From Acidobacteriota bacterium (lineage in GTDB: Bacteria > Acidobacteriota > Terriglobia > Terriglobales > Acidobacteriaceae), in assembly GCA_013285705.1 (NCBI GenBank), contig JABDHA010000014.1, forward strand, positions 941 to 56,433: 55,493 nt of DNA, read 5' to 3'. The stretch's first letter is position 1; the number at the start of each line of letters is the position of its first letter. Positions 1 through 8,641 of this stretch are shown piece after piece. The translations under genes were made by a program, and so were the position numbers. The notes under the pieces were generated by a model that was not told the origin of the DNA, made no database searches, and worked only from the letters and a program-made list of their open reading frames with translations.

Positions 1-324
1 GTTGATCTCCAGCGGAAACGGCGGGTATTGGGAAGTGACGAAGCCCTTGGCCGAGACGCTGACCTGATATTGGCCGACGGGGAGAAAGCGGATGGTGTAA
101 ACGCCGGAGTCGTTCGTGGCGGCCTGCGTTTGGATTCCCGTGGCGGTGTTGGTGGCGGTGACGTTGGCACCCACGAGGATGGCGCCGTTCTGGTCGGTTA
201 TTGTTCCCGTGATGTTGCCGGTTACGGTTTGGGCTGGTGCTGTGCTGGTGGCGATCAACGCGATGAGGAGCAACAGACTACAACACAGCGTTCTGCTGGG
301 CTGGGAGAATCTAAGTTCGCACAT
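1..324 (-). CDS. TonB-dependent receptor, N-terminal part (runs off window)
   Basis: This is the first 108 codons of an outer-membrane receptor that continues beyond the left edge. Read leftward from the ATG at 324-322 it gives a signal peptide (a run of Leu/Ile ending near AQTVTG) followed by a carboxypeptidase-regulatory-like beta-sandwich: GTITDQNGAILVGANV, then NTATG, then a 'sGVYTIRFLPVGQYQVSV' style strand pair (paraphrased). That layout is shared with the two complete receptors at 3197 and 50145. A purine-rich AAAGGA lies about 12 bases upstream of the ATG. The substrate cannot be told from this part. Confidence in the family is high because signal peptide and fold are both complete. 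Confidence 0.85.
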   Translation of the reverse strand, partial: MCELRFSQPSRTLCCSLLLLIALIATSTAPAQTVTGNITGTITDQNGAILVGANVTATNTATGIQTQAATNDSGVYTIRFLPVGQYQVSVSAKGFVTSQYPPFPLEIN

Positions 325-584
325 TTGGAAATGTGTCCTTTCGTTCTAGTACTTCAGTGAATCGACGTAGGCCTCGCAACTGTGAATCTGGTAGAGCGTA
401 GCTGTATCGACAAAGAGTCGTCAACCGCCGTGGTATCGATACCCACAGCGTGGAATCAGCATTTTTTTCATTAAATGGAAGCGTGCCCACGGGTTGGGGG
501 AGACAGGAAGTTTCAGATTGTGGTACATAACTCGACACCCCGGAGCGGCCGTTTGAGGCAGTTCCGGGTGCGAAGCGGTGAAGA

Positions 585-2744
585 TCAGTTTGCTGCGGCG
601 ACTGGCAGAATCAGGTGGGAGGGGTGCTCGGCCGATCCGTAGATGTGCTGCGTGGCGGCCTGGTAGTCAGAGGGTGCGGCGGTCATGATGCTGGGCACGA
701 AGGTCTGCGGGTTGCGATCGTAGAGCGGAAACCAGGTGTTCTGCACCTGGACCATGATGCGGTGTCCTTTGAGAAACGCGTGGTCTGCGCCGTGCAGGCT
801 GAATTTGTATTCTTCCGGCTGATTGGCGGGTGTGGCTTCAGGATGATCGTAGCCCTGGCGGTAGCGGCCGCGGAAGATCTCGTCGGTGATCATGAGCTGT
901 GCTCCGGACATTTTGCCTAACGACGGGTCGTCGGGGTAGACGTCGATGAGTTTGACGATCCAGTCGGAGTCGGTGCCGGAGGTTGAGGCGTAGAGGTCGG
1001 CTACGATGTCGCCGGAGATGGTCACAGGCTGGTCGAGGACGGGCGTAGTCCATCTGGCAACATCTTTTCTGTCGCCCAGGAAACGCTGATCCTGCACGAG
1101 CCAGGTATACCAGCCCGAACCGCCGGGAGCGTAGGTCGCCTCGATGGGGCGCTTGCGGTAGGGGACTGGATTTGCCGGGTCGGATGTGTAGGCGGTGAAG
1201 GTGCTCGCGTCGTCGCCCGTTGGCGTGGTGAAGCTGAGTGAGCCGTCAGCGTCAAGATAGAGATTGCGGTCGGTGACGCGTTCTTTGGGTGGCCAGTGAC
1301 CGTAGCGCATCCAGCGATTTGTTCCGGTCTGGAAGGATGCGGTGTCCTTGAGGTCGAAGCTGCTTTCATCTTTGAGGTAGTGGGCGAAGAATGGCGCTTC
1401 GATTTGCGCACGGAACTGATCTCCGATGGCCGCGCCAAAGTTTACGTCGCCGAGAGAGCGCGTGGTGCGTGCCCATTCGCCGTGGTTCCAGGGGCCGAGC
1501 ACGATGAAGACTTCGTTATTTTGATCGTGCGGCTTGAGGGCGGCGTATTCGGCCTGCGGTCCCCACATATCCTCCTGATCCCACCAGCCGCCGACTTCGA
1601 GTGTGGGCACGGTGACCTTGGTGAGGTGCGCCTCGACGGCGCGGGCCTGCCAATACGTGTCGTAGCTGGGGTGGGTGAAGAATGCCTGCCAGGTAGGAAG
1701 GTTGCCGGCGCCGGACTTTCTGACGGCTGCGGCGAAGGAGCCGTCTTTGAAGTAGTCGTAGGCGTCTTCATTGAGTTTGCTGAAGGTGTTCTCTTTGCTG
1801 GTTTCAAGGCCGATGGCGTAGTCGTATCCATAAGTCTGGCGAAAGGCGCCGTTGTGGAAGAAGTCATCGCCGATCCAGAGGTTGGTCATGGGAGCCTGCG
1901 GCGAAATGGCCTTGACTGCCGGGTTGGGATCGATACCAGATTCGATGGCGAGAAATCCTGGATAGGAGATGCCCACGACGCCGACGCGGCCATTGTTGTT
2001 GGGAACGTTCTTCACGAGCCAGGCGACAGTGTCATAGGCGTCCGTAGTTTCGTCGATGTGGTTCGGGTCGGGTGAGCTGGGATCGTGGTGATCGACGATG
2101 GGGCGGTTCATGAAGAACTGGCCTTCGGAGCCATAGCGACCGCGGATGTCTTCCATGACGAAGATGTAGCCGCTCTGGGCGAGCTCGGTGTAACGGGAGT
2201 TAATGGAGTCGGAGGTGGATTCATCGACGCCGTAGGGTGTGCGCTGCATGAGCAGGGGCAGCGGCTCATGCGTGTCCGTGGGGCGGAGTATGACAACGTG
2301 CAGCTTGACCCCGTCGCGCATTGGGATCATGAATTCTTTGCGGTCATAAGGGCGGAAGTGGTTATGTTGCGGCTGAGCGCTGATGCGGATGGCTTCGGCT
2401 TCATCTCTTTCAGAGACGCGTTTGACTGCGGTGACTTTGCCGCTGGCGTCGGTTTGAAAGACGAAGTGCGCGCTGTTGTTGTCCGGCGCGAAGGTGTTCT
2501 GCGACGAGGCATGCAGCAGTGTGTGTGCCATGCGCTCGGACTCTACGGCAAGCTGTTTGCCATCGCGGAAGAACGAGAGCGTGATGTCCGGCTCATTTTG
2601 ATAGCGATATTGACCGGTGTATTTGTCGAGTGTCGCGGCGTCGAGCTTGATCTCTTTCGAGGCTTGTGCGGCTGTTGCTATTTGTGTCAGCGGCAGAAGA
2701 AGAGCCAAGGCAGCAAGGGCGTTGCGAAGAAGGCAGCGGTTCAT
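585..2744 (-). CDS. Secreted CocE/NonD family hydrolase (X-Pro dipeptidyl-peptidase S15-like)
   Basis: An exported serine hydrolase of the alpha/beta-fold CocE/NonD group, which cleaves acyl or X-Pro dipeptide bonds. I start it at the ATG at 2744, which gives a clean signal peptide (MNRCLLRNALAALALLLP) behind a GGAAAGAA ribosome site; the frame is open 17 codons further upstream. Residues about 25-120 resemble the DUF3471 module found on acidobacterial hydrolases. The catalytic domain begins with MIPMRDGVKL. The nucleophile is Ser260 in GISYPG; Asp389 in GGWWDQED and His421 in PWNHGEW complete the likely triad. The C-terminal part is the jelly-roll lid typical of S15. About 720 residues fits the family. 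Substrate (dipeptide versus ester or beta-lactam) is not determined, but the neighbours are peptidases. Confidence 0.88.
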   Translation of the reverse strand: MNRCLLRNALAALALLLPLTQIATAAQASKEIKLDAATLDKYTGQYRYQNEPDITLSFFRDGKQLAVESERMAHTLLHASSQNTFAPDNNSAHFVFQTDASGKVTAVKRVSERDEAEAIRISAQPQHNHFRPYDRKEFMIPMRDGVKLHVVILRPTDTHEPLPLLMQRTPYGVDESTSDSINSRYTELAQSGYIFVMEDIRGRYGSEGQFFMNRPIVDHHDPSSPDPNHIDETTDAYDTVAWLVKNVPNNNGRVGVVGISYPGFLAIESGIDPNPAVKAISPQAPMTNLWIGDDFFHNGAFRQTYGYDYAIGLETSKENTFSKLNEDAYDYFKDGSFAAAVRKSGAGNLPTWQAFFTHPSYDTYWQARAVEAHLTKVTVPTLEVGGWWDQEDMWGPQAEYAALKPHDQNNEVFIVLGPWNHGEWARTTRSLGDVNFGAAIGDQFRAQIEAPFFAHYLKDESSFDLKDTASFQTGTNRWMRYGHWPPKERVTDRNLYLDADGSLSFTTPTGDDASTFTAYTSDPANPVPYRKRPIEATYAPGGSGWYTWLVQDQRFLGDRKDVARWTTPVLDQPVTISGDIVADLYASTSGTDSDWIVKLIDVYPDDPSLGKMSGAQLMITDEIFRGRYRQGYDHPEATPANQPEEYKFSLHGADHAFLKGHRIMVQVQNTWFPLYDRNPQTFVPSIMTAAPSDYQAATQHIYGSAEHPSHLILPVAAAN

Positions 2745-3196
2745 GGGAATTCTTTCCAGACGAAGGTAGATGTAGTGAGAGTCCATAGATGGCAAAGAGA
2801 AACCATAGCAGAAGGTAGCGGGACAAGGCAGGCAAATTGCGCGTGTTCAGGATTATGTAATCAGAACTGAGACAAATGATCGATGCATCGTTTTTGGCTG
2901 CATTTCCGGCAAATGGCTGGGGAGATTTATCCGGGCAATAAGTATTTTTAATACCACTCGGAGTAACTCTATATGGGTGTTTAATTTAAGGAAACAATAT
3001 GCATGCGGGTAATTCGTGCCGTTTCTATGCTGCGACAAGTAGCGACAAAATCCATTGAAATTTGGTAGGTCCTGGCACACAATGGAGCCCTTACCGTTCT
3101 CCAGACAGTTGCTACTGCAAGACAGATAGACGTAACAACAAACAAAAACGACCGCTGCAATGATGAGCGGTCATTCTGTAATTTTTTGGAGGAATT
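2745..3196. promoter_or_regulatory. Divergent intergenic region with a leader hairpin before the TBDR
   Basis: A 452-base, locally AT-rich gap between two divergent genes, so it should carry both promoters. I cannot fix either start site. Near the right end is a perfect 7-bp inverted repeat, GACCGCT at 3150-3156 and AGCGGTC at 3166-3172 with a 9-base loop. A T-run follows at 3182-3187 and the GGAGGA ribosome site of the receptor is at 3188-3193. The hairpin just ahead of a T-run and the ribosome site could act as an attenuator or stabilise the leader. No gene is visible. Confidence 0.4.
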
Positions 3197-6100
3197 GTGA
3201 CCAAGCGATACGCACTCTGTGTGCTCGTGCTCCTGTTTTCCCTGATCTCACCTGCATTTACTCAAACGGACACAACATCCTTGCGGGGGTCCATCAAAGA
3301 TCCAAGCGGAGCAGTCGTGCCCAGCGCAAAGATTACGCTGACGGACAGCACGACTGGAACCGTTCTGCAGGCAACATCAAATGCCGCCGGTCAGTACACG
3401 TTCAGCCAGATTCCACCGGCGAAGTACACTATCAAAGTTTCCGTGATCGGTTTTGGTGACCAGACCAAGGAAGCTGAGCTACTCGTGAATCAGCCGGCCA
3501 CGATCGACTTCTCGATGACTGTGCAGGCAAGCACAGAGGTAGTCAATGTCAGCGCGGAAGCGCAGAGCTTGAACACTTCCGACGCCTCACTCGGAAATTC
3601 CATGAACAACGCGATGATTCAGGCGCTGCCAAGTGAGGGCCGTAATGTGCCCGATCTGCTCTCGCTGCAACCCGGCGTGCTTTACCTCGGGCAGGATTCG
3701 GGTCGCCCCAGCAATTCGCAACTGGCGAACGATCCGCGCAGCGGCGCGGTGAATGGAGGCCGCTCCGACCAGGGCAACATTGTCGTTGACGGTCTCGACG
3801 ACAACGACCAGGTCAGCGGCTTTGCCTTCACAGGAGTACTGCGAGAGACACAGGACTCGGTCGAAGAATTCCGTGTGACCACCGGACTTTCGGGAGCGGA
3901 CCAGGGGCGGTCATCAGGGGCGCAGATCAGTATGGTCACGAAGTCCGGAACCAATCGCTATCATGGGGCCGTGTATTGGTACAACCGTCCCACGCTGACT
4001 GTTGCCAATGACTGGTTCAACAAGGAAGCGCAGCTGAACAGCGGAGAATCCAACACACCTCCCAAGCTGATCCGAAACAACTTCGGAGTCGCAGTCGGTG
4101 GTCCGATCCTGAAAGACAAGCTGTTCTTTTTCGGAAATTACGAAGGCCAGCGACAGGCGGAGAATCAGATTGTTACCAGGACAGCTCCTACCGCCAGCTA
4201 TCAGCAAGGGATCGTCTCCTATTTGAGCAACGGCCAAAATGCTTCAATCTCGGCTGCACAGATAACAGCACTCGATGCGGGCTGCCAGGTATGCGGTACG
4301 TCGGAATATCCGGCCGGACCTGGTCCCAATCCAAATGTGCTTGCTTACCTTAACATGTACCCCGCAGCCAATGGCACTGCGTTGGGCGACGGTTTAAATA
4401 CCGGCTCTTACACGTTCTCTTCTCCCCAACCGGTAACTTTGAATACCAGCATCGGCCGCCTTGATTACACCCCGAACCAAAAGCAGCGCATCTTTGTGCG
4501 TGGCAACCTACAGAAAGATACATTCAGCGCTGTCGAGCAGTTCCCGGGCCAGGCCCCGACTTACTCCCAGATCGACAACTCGAAGGGCATTGCGGCCGGT
4601 TACACATTCATATTCACCTCGAACCTTGTCAACGACCTGCGCTATGGCTACATTCGCCAGGGTTACGGTACGACCGGGACAGCGACGGGCGAGTATACTG
4701 ACTTCCGCTTCATCGATCCCTTGACTGCGACCTTGGACCCGCAGGACCGCAAGACGGTTTACAGTGTGCCGGTGAACAACATTGTCGACAACCTGAGCTG
4801 GACCAAGGGCAGGCACACGCTCCAGTTTGGTGGGAACTGGCGGCTCGTCCATCAGAACCGCGGAACCGACAGTGGCTCGTTCAACAGCGCAACTTCGAAT
4901 CCCTATTGGCTGGCCGGCAACGCCCCTGCGCCCGACACCGCCGGCGGTGCGCCGTTGGACAGCGGATTCCAGATTTCTTACAACGTCGCCTATGCCAATC
5001 TTATCGGCACCATTCCTCAGATCACCGACGTGCAGAATTATGCAATTTCCAGTGCCACAAACGGCTCCCTGCTTCCCGAAGGCGCCTTCATCAATCGAAA
5101 CTTTAAGGCGAATGAATATGAGTGGTACGTTCAGGATGCCTGGCAGGTATCTCCGAAATTCATTCTGACCTTAGGGCTGCGACAAACTATCCTTCAGACG
5201 CCCTGGGAAATTCATGGCCAGCAGCTGGCTCCGACGGTCGACACGCACAGCTGGTTTTTGGAGCGGGCAGCGGCGGCAGCTCAGGGAGGGGTTTTTGAGG
5301 ATGATCTGAGCTTTGCCCCTAACGGGCCATTTTATGGCAAGCCCGGCTACTGGCCAAAGCAGAAGAATAACTTTGCGCCTCGCTTGTCCTTCGCTTATTC
5401 CCCCGATCAAAAGACCTCGATCCGCGCCGGCTTTGGGTTGTATTACGACCACTATGGCGAAGCGCTTGTGAATACTTTTTCTCAACAAGGTTCTTTCGGG
5501 CTTAGCACCGCGCTCTCGAATCCCGCGGGTGTTTATAACTACAAAACGTCGCCGCGCTATACCAACCGCACCACTCTTCCGAACATCAGCCTTCCGCCGG
5601 CGCCAACCACGACAAGCTTCCCCTATCTTTATCCGCAAGACAACTTCGCGATTCAATGGGGTTTGGACAGCAAGCTAAAGACTCCTTATTCCGAATCGCT
5701 GGATCTTTCTGTGCAACGCCAACTGCCTGCCGGATTCACGGTTGAGGTGAACTACGTTGGCCGCCTGGGTCGTCATCTGCTGCAAAGCCTTGATATTGCC
5801 GAGCCTGTGGATTACGTCGATCCTCTAGGCGCAGGCGACTACTACTCGAATGGGGCGAAGCTCTCCCATCTGGTGGATCTGAACGGCGGGAATGGGCCAT
5901 ACAGCGGGAACAACCAAGCCGTGAGCGTGCCATCAATTCAATATTTCGAAGATGTATTTTCCTACATGGCGAACGCGGAATATCAGGGTGAGAGCGCAAC
6001 CCAAGCCGTCTACGACCTCGAGTGGGCGCCGAACCGCTCGAGCTCGGGAGCAACTACTGCCCTCGCCAATCTGGACTTTTACTGCAGCAGTCCGATTACA

Positions 6101-6982
6101 GGGCAGTCATACAACTGTCCCGCTCATCCGCGGTTCTGGCAGGACCAGTTCTCGTCACTCTATGTGCTGTCTTCTCTTGGCACGAGCTACTACAACGCGG
6201 GCCAGCTTATTTTGCGGCATCCGACCAGCTACGGTCTCAGTCTTGATTTCAGCTACACACTGGCTAAATCGATCGACATGGGCTCGGATACGGAGCGCGG
6301 AACCGAATTCAACAATGGCGGCGGCAACTTCAGCAACATCACGAACAGCTTTCATCCGGAGCTTAGCCGGGGCCCATCAGACTTCGACACGCGTCACTTG
6401 ATCACTGCTGACTGGGTCTATGTGCTTCCCATTGGCCGGGGGAGGAAGTTTATGAGCTCCGACAACGCCGCTGTGGATGCTCTTATTGGAGGATGGCAGT
6501 GGTCGGGTATAAACCGGTGGGCCAGCTCCTTGCCCTTCGGCCTTTTTGAACCCGGCTGGAGTACTGACTGGCAGATCGAGAGCTACGGAGTCGTGACTGA
6601 CAAGGCAGCAGTAAGCAAACTGACACACAAGAACTATGCTGGTGGCGCTCCGCAGGTGTTTACCGATCAGAATGCCATCAACAATGGAACAGCTACCGGC
6701 AGTCCGATCCGTCTTCCTTACCCGGGTGAGGCCGGACAGCGCAATAACTTCCGCGGCGATGGAATTTTCGGTATCGATTCGGGTCTGTCCAAGTCGTGGC
6801 ATTTCCGTGAGTATGGATCTCTCAAGTTCGACTGGGAGGTCTTTAATGTCACCAATAGCGTTCGCTTCAATAGCAACCCGGCTTTCATGGGTCAGGGGCT
6901 GACGAGCGGGAATCTCGGCGTCTACAGCGCGATGCAGAATCTGCCACGTCGCATGCAGTTCGGCCTTCGCTACGACTTTTAA
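3197..6982 (+). CDS. TonB-dependent receptor, Oar-like, with CarboxypepD_reg domain
   Basis: A 1261-residue outer-membrane receptor. The start is GTG, chosen because GGAGGA sits directly before it and a signal peptide follows (MTKRYALCVLVLLFSLISP, cleavage near FTQ). Residues about 25-110 form the carboxypeptidase-regulatory sandwich (LRGSIKDPSGAVVPSAKITL). A plug domain follows, with NVPDLLSLQPGV and the GNIVVDGLDDNDQ stretch usual in Oar-like proteins. The rest is a long beta-barrel (LFFFGNYEGQR, FAPRLSFAYSP, NYVGRLGRHLL) ending on the aromatic RMQFGLRYDF. Members of this group import oligosaccharides or peptides with TonB energy. Flanking CocE, M20 and S9 peptidases suggest a peptide substrate; that is inference. 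It ends at a bidirectional terminator. Confidence 0.93.
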   Translation: MTKRYALCVLVLLFSLISPAFTQTDTTSLRGSIKDPSGAVVPSAKITLTDSTTGTVLQATSNAAGQYTFSQIPPAKYTIKVSVIGFGDQTKEAELLVNQPATIDFSMTVQASTEVVNVSAEAQSLNTSDASLGNSMNNAMIQALPSEGRNVPDLLSLQPGVLYLGQDSGRPSNSQLANDPRSGAVNGGRSDQGNIVVDGLDDNDQVSGFAFTGVLRETQDSVEEFRVTTGLSGADQGRSSGAQISMVTKSGTNRYHGAVYWYNRPTLTVANDWFNKEAQLNSGESNTPPKLIRNNFGVAVGGPILKDKLFFFGNYEGQRQAENQIVTRTAPTASYQQGIVSYLSNGQNASISAAQITALDAGCQVCGTSEYPAGPGPNPNVLAYLNMYPAANGTALGDGLNTGSYTFSSPQPVTLNTSIGRLDYTPNQKQRIFVRGNLQKDTFSAVEQFPGQAPTYSQIDNSKGIAAGYTFIFTSNLVNDLRYGYIRQGYGTTGTATGEYTDFRFIDPLTATLDPQDRKTVYSVPVNNIVDNLSWTKGRHTLQFGGNWRLVHQNRGTDSGSFNSATSNPYWLAGNAPAPDTAGGAPLDSGFQISYNVAYANLIGTIPQITDVQNYAISSATNGSLLPEGAFINRNFKANEYEWYVQDAWQVSPKFILTLGLRQTILQTPWEIHGQQLAPTVDTHSWFLERAAAAAQGGVFEDDLSFAPNGPFYGKPGYWPKQKNNFAPRLSFAYSPDQKTSIRAGFGLYYDHYGEALVNTFSQQGSFGLSTALSNPAGVYNYKTSPRYTNRTTLPNISLPPAPTTTSFPYLYPQDNFAIQWGLDSKLKTPYSESLDLSVQRQLPAGFTVEVNYVGRLGRHLLQSLDIAEPVDYVDPLGAGDYYSNGAKLSHLVDLNGGNGPYSGNNQAVSVPSIQYFEDVFSYMANAEYQGESATQAVYDLEWAPNRSSSGATTALANLDFYCSSPITGQSYNCPAHPRFWQDQFSSLYVLSSLGTSYYNAGQLILRHPTSYGLSLDFSYTLAKSIDMGSDTERGTEFNNGGGNFSNITNSFHPELSRGPSDFDTRHLITADWVYVLPIGRGRKFMSSDNAAVDALIGGWQWSGINRWASSLPFGLFEPGWSTDWQIESYGVVTDKAAVSKLTHKNYAGGAPQVFTDQNAINNGTATGSPIRLPYPGEAGQRNNFRGDGIFGIDSGLSKSWHFREYGSLKFDWEVFNVTNSVRFNSNPAFMGQGLTSGNLGVYSAMQNLPRRMQFGLRYDF

Positions 6983-6988
6983 GGGTTC

Positions 6989-7036
6989 AAAACGCAAAAA
7001 GCCTGAGGTCTTTTCGACCTCAGGTTTTTGCGTTTT
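6989..7036. terminator. Bidirectional rho-independent terminator
   Basis: A near-perfect 21-bp stem (left arm 6989-7010 with one bulged G at 7001, right arm 7016-7036) closes a 5-base loop. The arms have a GC-rich top (CCTGAGGTC/GACCTCAGG) and an A-tract/T-tract base, so a U-run is produced on either strand. It lies between the convergent receptor and M20 peptidase genes and should end both. Confidence 0.9.
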
Positions 7037-7056
7037 GGGGAAATTTTGACCCTCTT

Positions 7057-8496
7057 TTACGCCCCGCTGGAAAGCGCTTTGATGAACTGGTAGTAGAAGT
7101 CGACTCCGCGATAGTAAGACTCGATGGGAAGTCGCTCGTCTTTGCCGTGGGCGCGCACATCGTTTGTCTCAAGGGCGATGCCGGAGATTCCATATGTCGG
7201 CATGCCTGCGGCGTTGGTGAAGACGCCGTCGGAGGCTCCAGTTGCCATGGTCGGGATGACAGGAATGCCGGGCCACATCGTAGCTACGAGCTTCTCCAGC
7301 GGCTGCATGACTTCAGGACTGAGTGCGGCGGGCGGCAAGGCTTTTCTGTCTGGAGCTGTGTCGGAGATTTGTCCTGCGCTGTCGACATAGCGCACGGTGA
7401 CCTTGGGGTCGTTGACGATGCGGATGAGATCCTGGCGCACCTCTTCGAGCGAGTGTCCGGGCAGGATACGGCAATTGACATTGGCCTGCGCCATCTGCGG
7501 CAGAGCGTTGTTGGCATGGCCTCCTGCGAGGCGCGTGGCAACACACGTAGTGCGCATGGTGGAATTGTATTCGGCGTTCTGGGAGAGACGGTCGATAGCT
7601 GCTTTGTCTGGAGTCGCGGCGGTGACGGCCTTCATGTCTGCTGCGGTCTGGCCGGATTCGAGCGTGCTCATTTTTTCAAAATACGCGCGCGTGATGGCAT
7701 TCAACTCAAAAGGGAAAGTGTAATTCTGCAGACGTTGGAGTGCATCGGCGATGTGATAGATGGCGTTGTCGGGAACAGGCAATGAGCTGTGTCCGCCGGG
7801 ATTCGTGGCGATGAGTTGATAGTCACCGTAGAGCTTTTCTGTCGCGTCCACATCCATTGCGACTGCTTTGCCCTGTTCCATGTCGACGCCGCCTCCGTCA
7901 GGATTGACGACGTATTCTGCATTGATCAGGTCACGATGGTTTTTGACGAGCCAGTCGACGCCATTTGATTTGCCGCCCTCTTCATCCGCTGTGAGCGCGA
8001 GGATGAGATCGCGATCCGGCTTATAGCCTTCTTTCTTGAGACGGATGAAGGTGGTGACGAGGATGGCGTCGCTCTCCTTCATGTCCTGCGTGCCGCGGCC
8101 GTAGTAGTAGCCGTCTTTTTCTACGAACTTGAATGGATCGGTGGTCCAGTCTTCGCGGCGTGCTTCGACGACGTCGAGGTGGCCGATGAAGAGGATCGGC
8201 TTTTTCGCGCCTGTTCCGTGGATGCGTACGACCAGGTTCTTCTTGAGGTTGTTGGGACCGCCGAGGTAGATGTCTTCTTTGGGGAAACCGGCGTCGAGGA
8301 AGCGCTGCTGCATGGCTTCTGATGCGGCGGTGACGCTGCCGACGGAATCGGTGGTGTTGATCTCGATGAGTTGTTGGAAGATGTCGTGTGAGAGCTGTTT
8401 GGTTTGTGAGTCAACCTGAGCAAGGCAAGGGCTGGGAGTAATGGCAGAAGTAAGGGCGCAGAGCGCAAGCAGGCTGAGCGCAGTGGAACAACGCAT
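7057..8496 (-). CDS. Secreted M20/M25/M40 family metallopeptidase
   Basis: A zinc-dependent exopeptidase of 479 residues. The ATG at 8496 is chosen because it follows GGAAAGGGGAAA and opens a signal peptide (MRCSTALSLLALCALTSA, cleavage near CLAQ). Visible metal ligands are His106 in FIGHLDVV, Asp138 in GRGTQDMKE, the Glu172-Glu173 pair in ADEEGGK, and a His near the C-terminus in VRAHGKDERL. A lid/dimerisation domain occupies about residues 215-370. The family cleaves dipeptides or N-acyl amino acids. It is convergent with the receptor and divergent from the S9 peptidase, so the cluster looks like a peptide-salvage locus. Exact specificity is unknown. Confidence 0.9.
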   Translation of the reverse strand: MRCSTALSLLALCALTSAITPSPCLAQVDSQTKQLSHDIFQQLIEINTTDSVGSVTAASEAMQQRFLDAGFPKEDIYLGGPNNLKKNLVVRIHGTGAKKPILFIGHLDVVEARREDWTTDPFKFVEKDGYYYGRGTQDMKESDAILVTTFIRLKKEGYKPDRDLILALTADEEGGKSNGVDWLVKNHRDLINAEYVVNPDGGGVDMEQGKAVAMDVDATEKLYGDYQLIATNPGGHSSLPVPDNAIYHIADALQRLQNYTFPFELNAITRAYFEKMSTLESGQTAADMKAVTAATPDKAAIDRLSQNAEYNSTMRTTCVATRLAGGHANNALPQMAQANVNCRILPGHSLEEVRQDLIRIVNDPKVTVRYVDSAGQISDTAPDRKALPPAALSPEVMQPLEKLVATMWPGIPVIPTMATGASDGVFTNAAGMPTYGISGIALETNDVRAHGKDERLPIESYYRGVDFYYQFIKALSSGA

Positions 8497-8641
8497 GGAT
8501 TTCCCCTTTCCAGTAAAGTCAAAAAGTAACAGATTGCATGCGAAATTGGGGAAAGAAAGCGCGTTCAAGTAATGCTTGGAGGCGCATGGATACGGATGAT
8601 ATCGTCAACCACAATATTAGTTTCATTAAGGTGGAGATCGA

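Noticed and set aside
1296..2870. Long rightward frames opposite the CocE gene
   Set aside because: They mirror the codon structure of the real gene (Gly/Val/Asp rich) and have no start signals.
2745..3196. Sigma-54 promoter around 3074 (CTGGCACACAATGG)
   Set aside because: TGGCAC is present but the GC of the -12 element is not at the required 10-base distance from GG.
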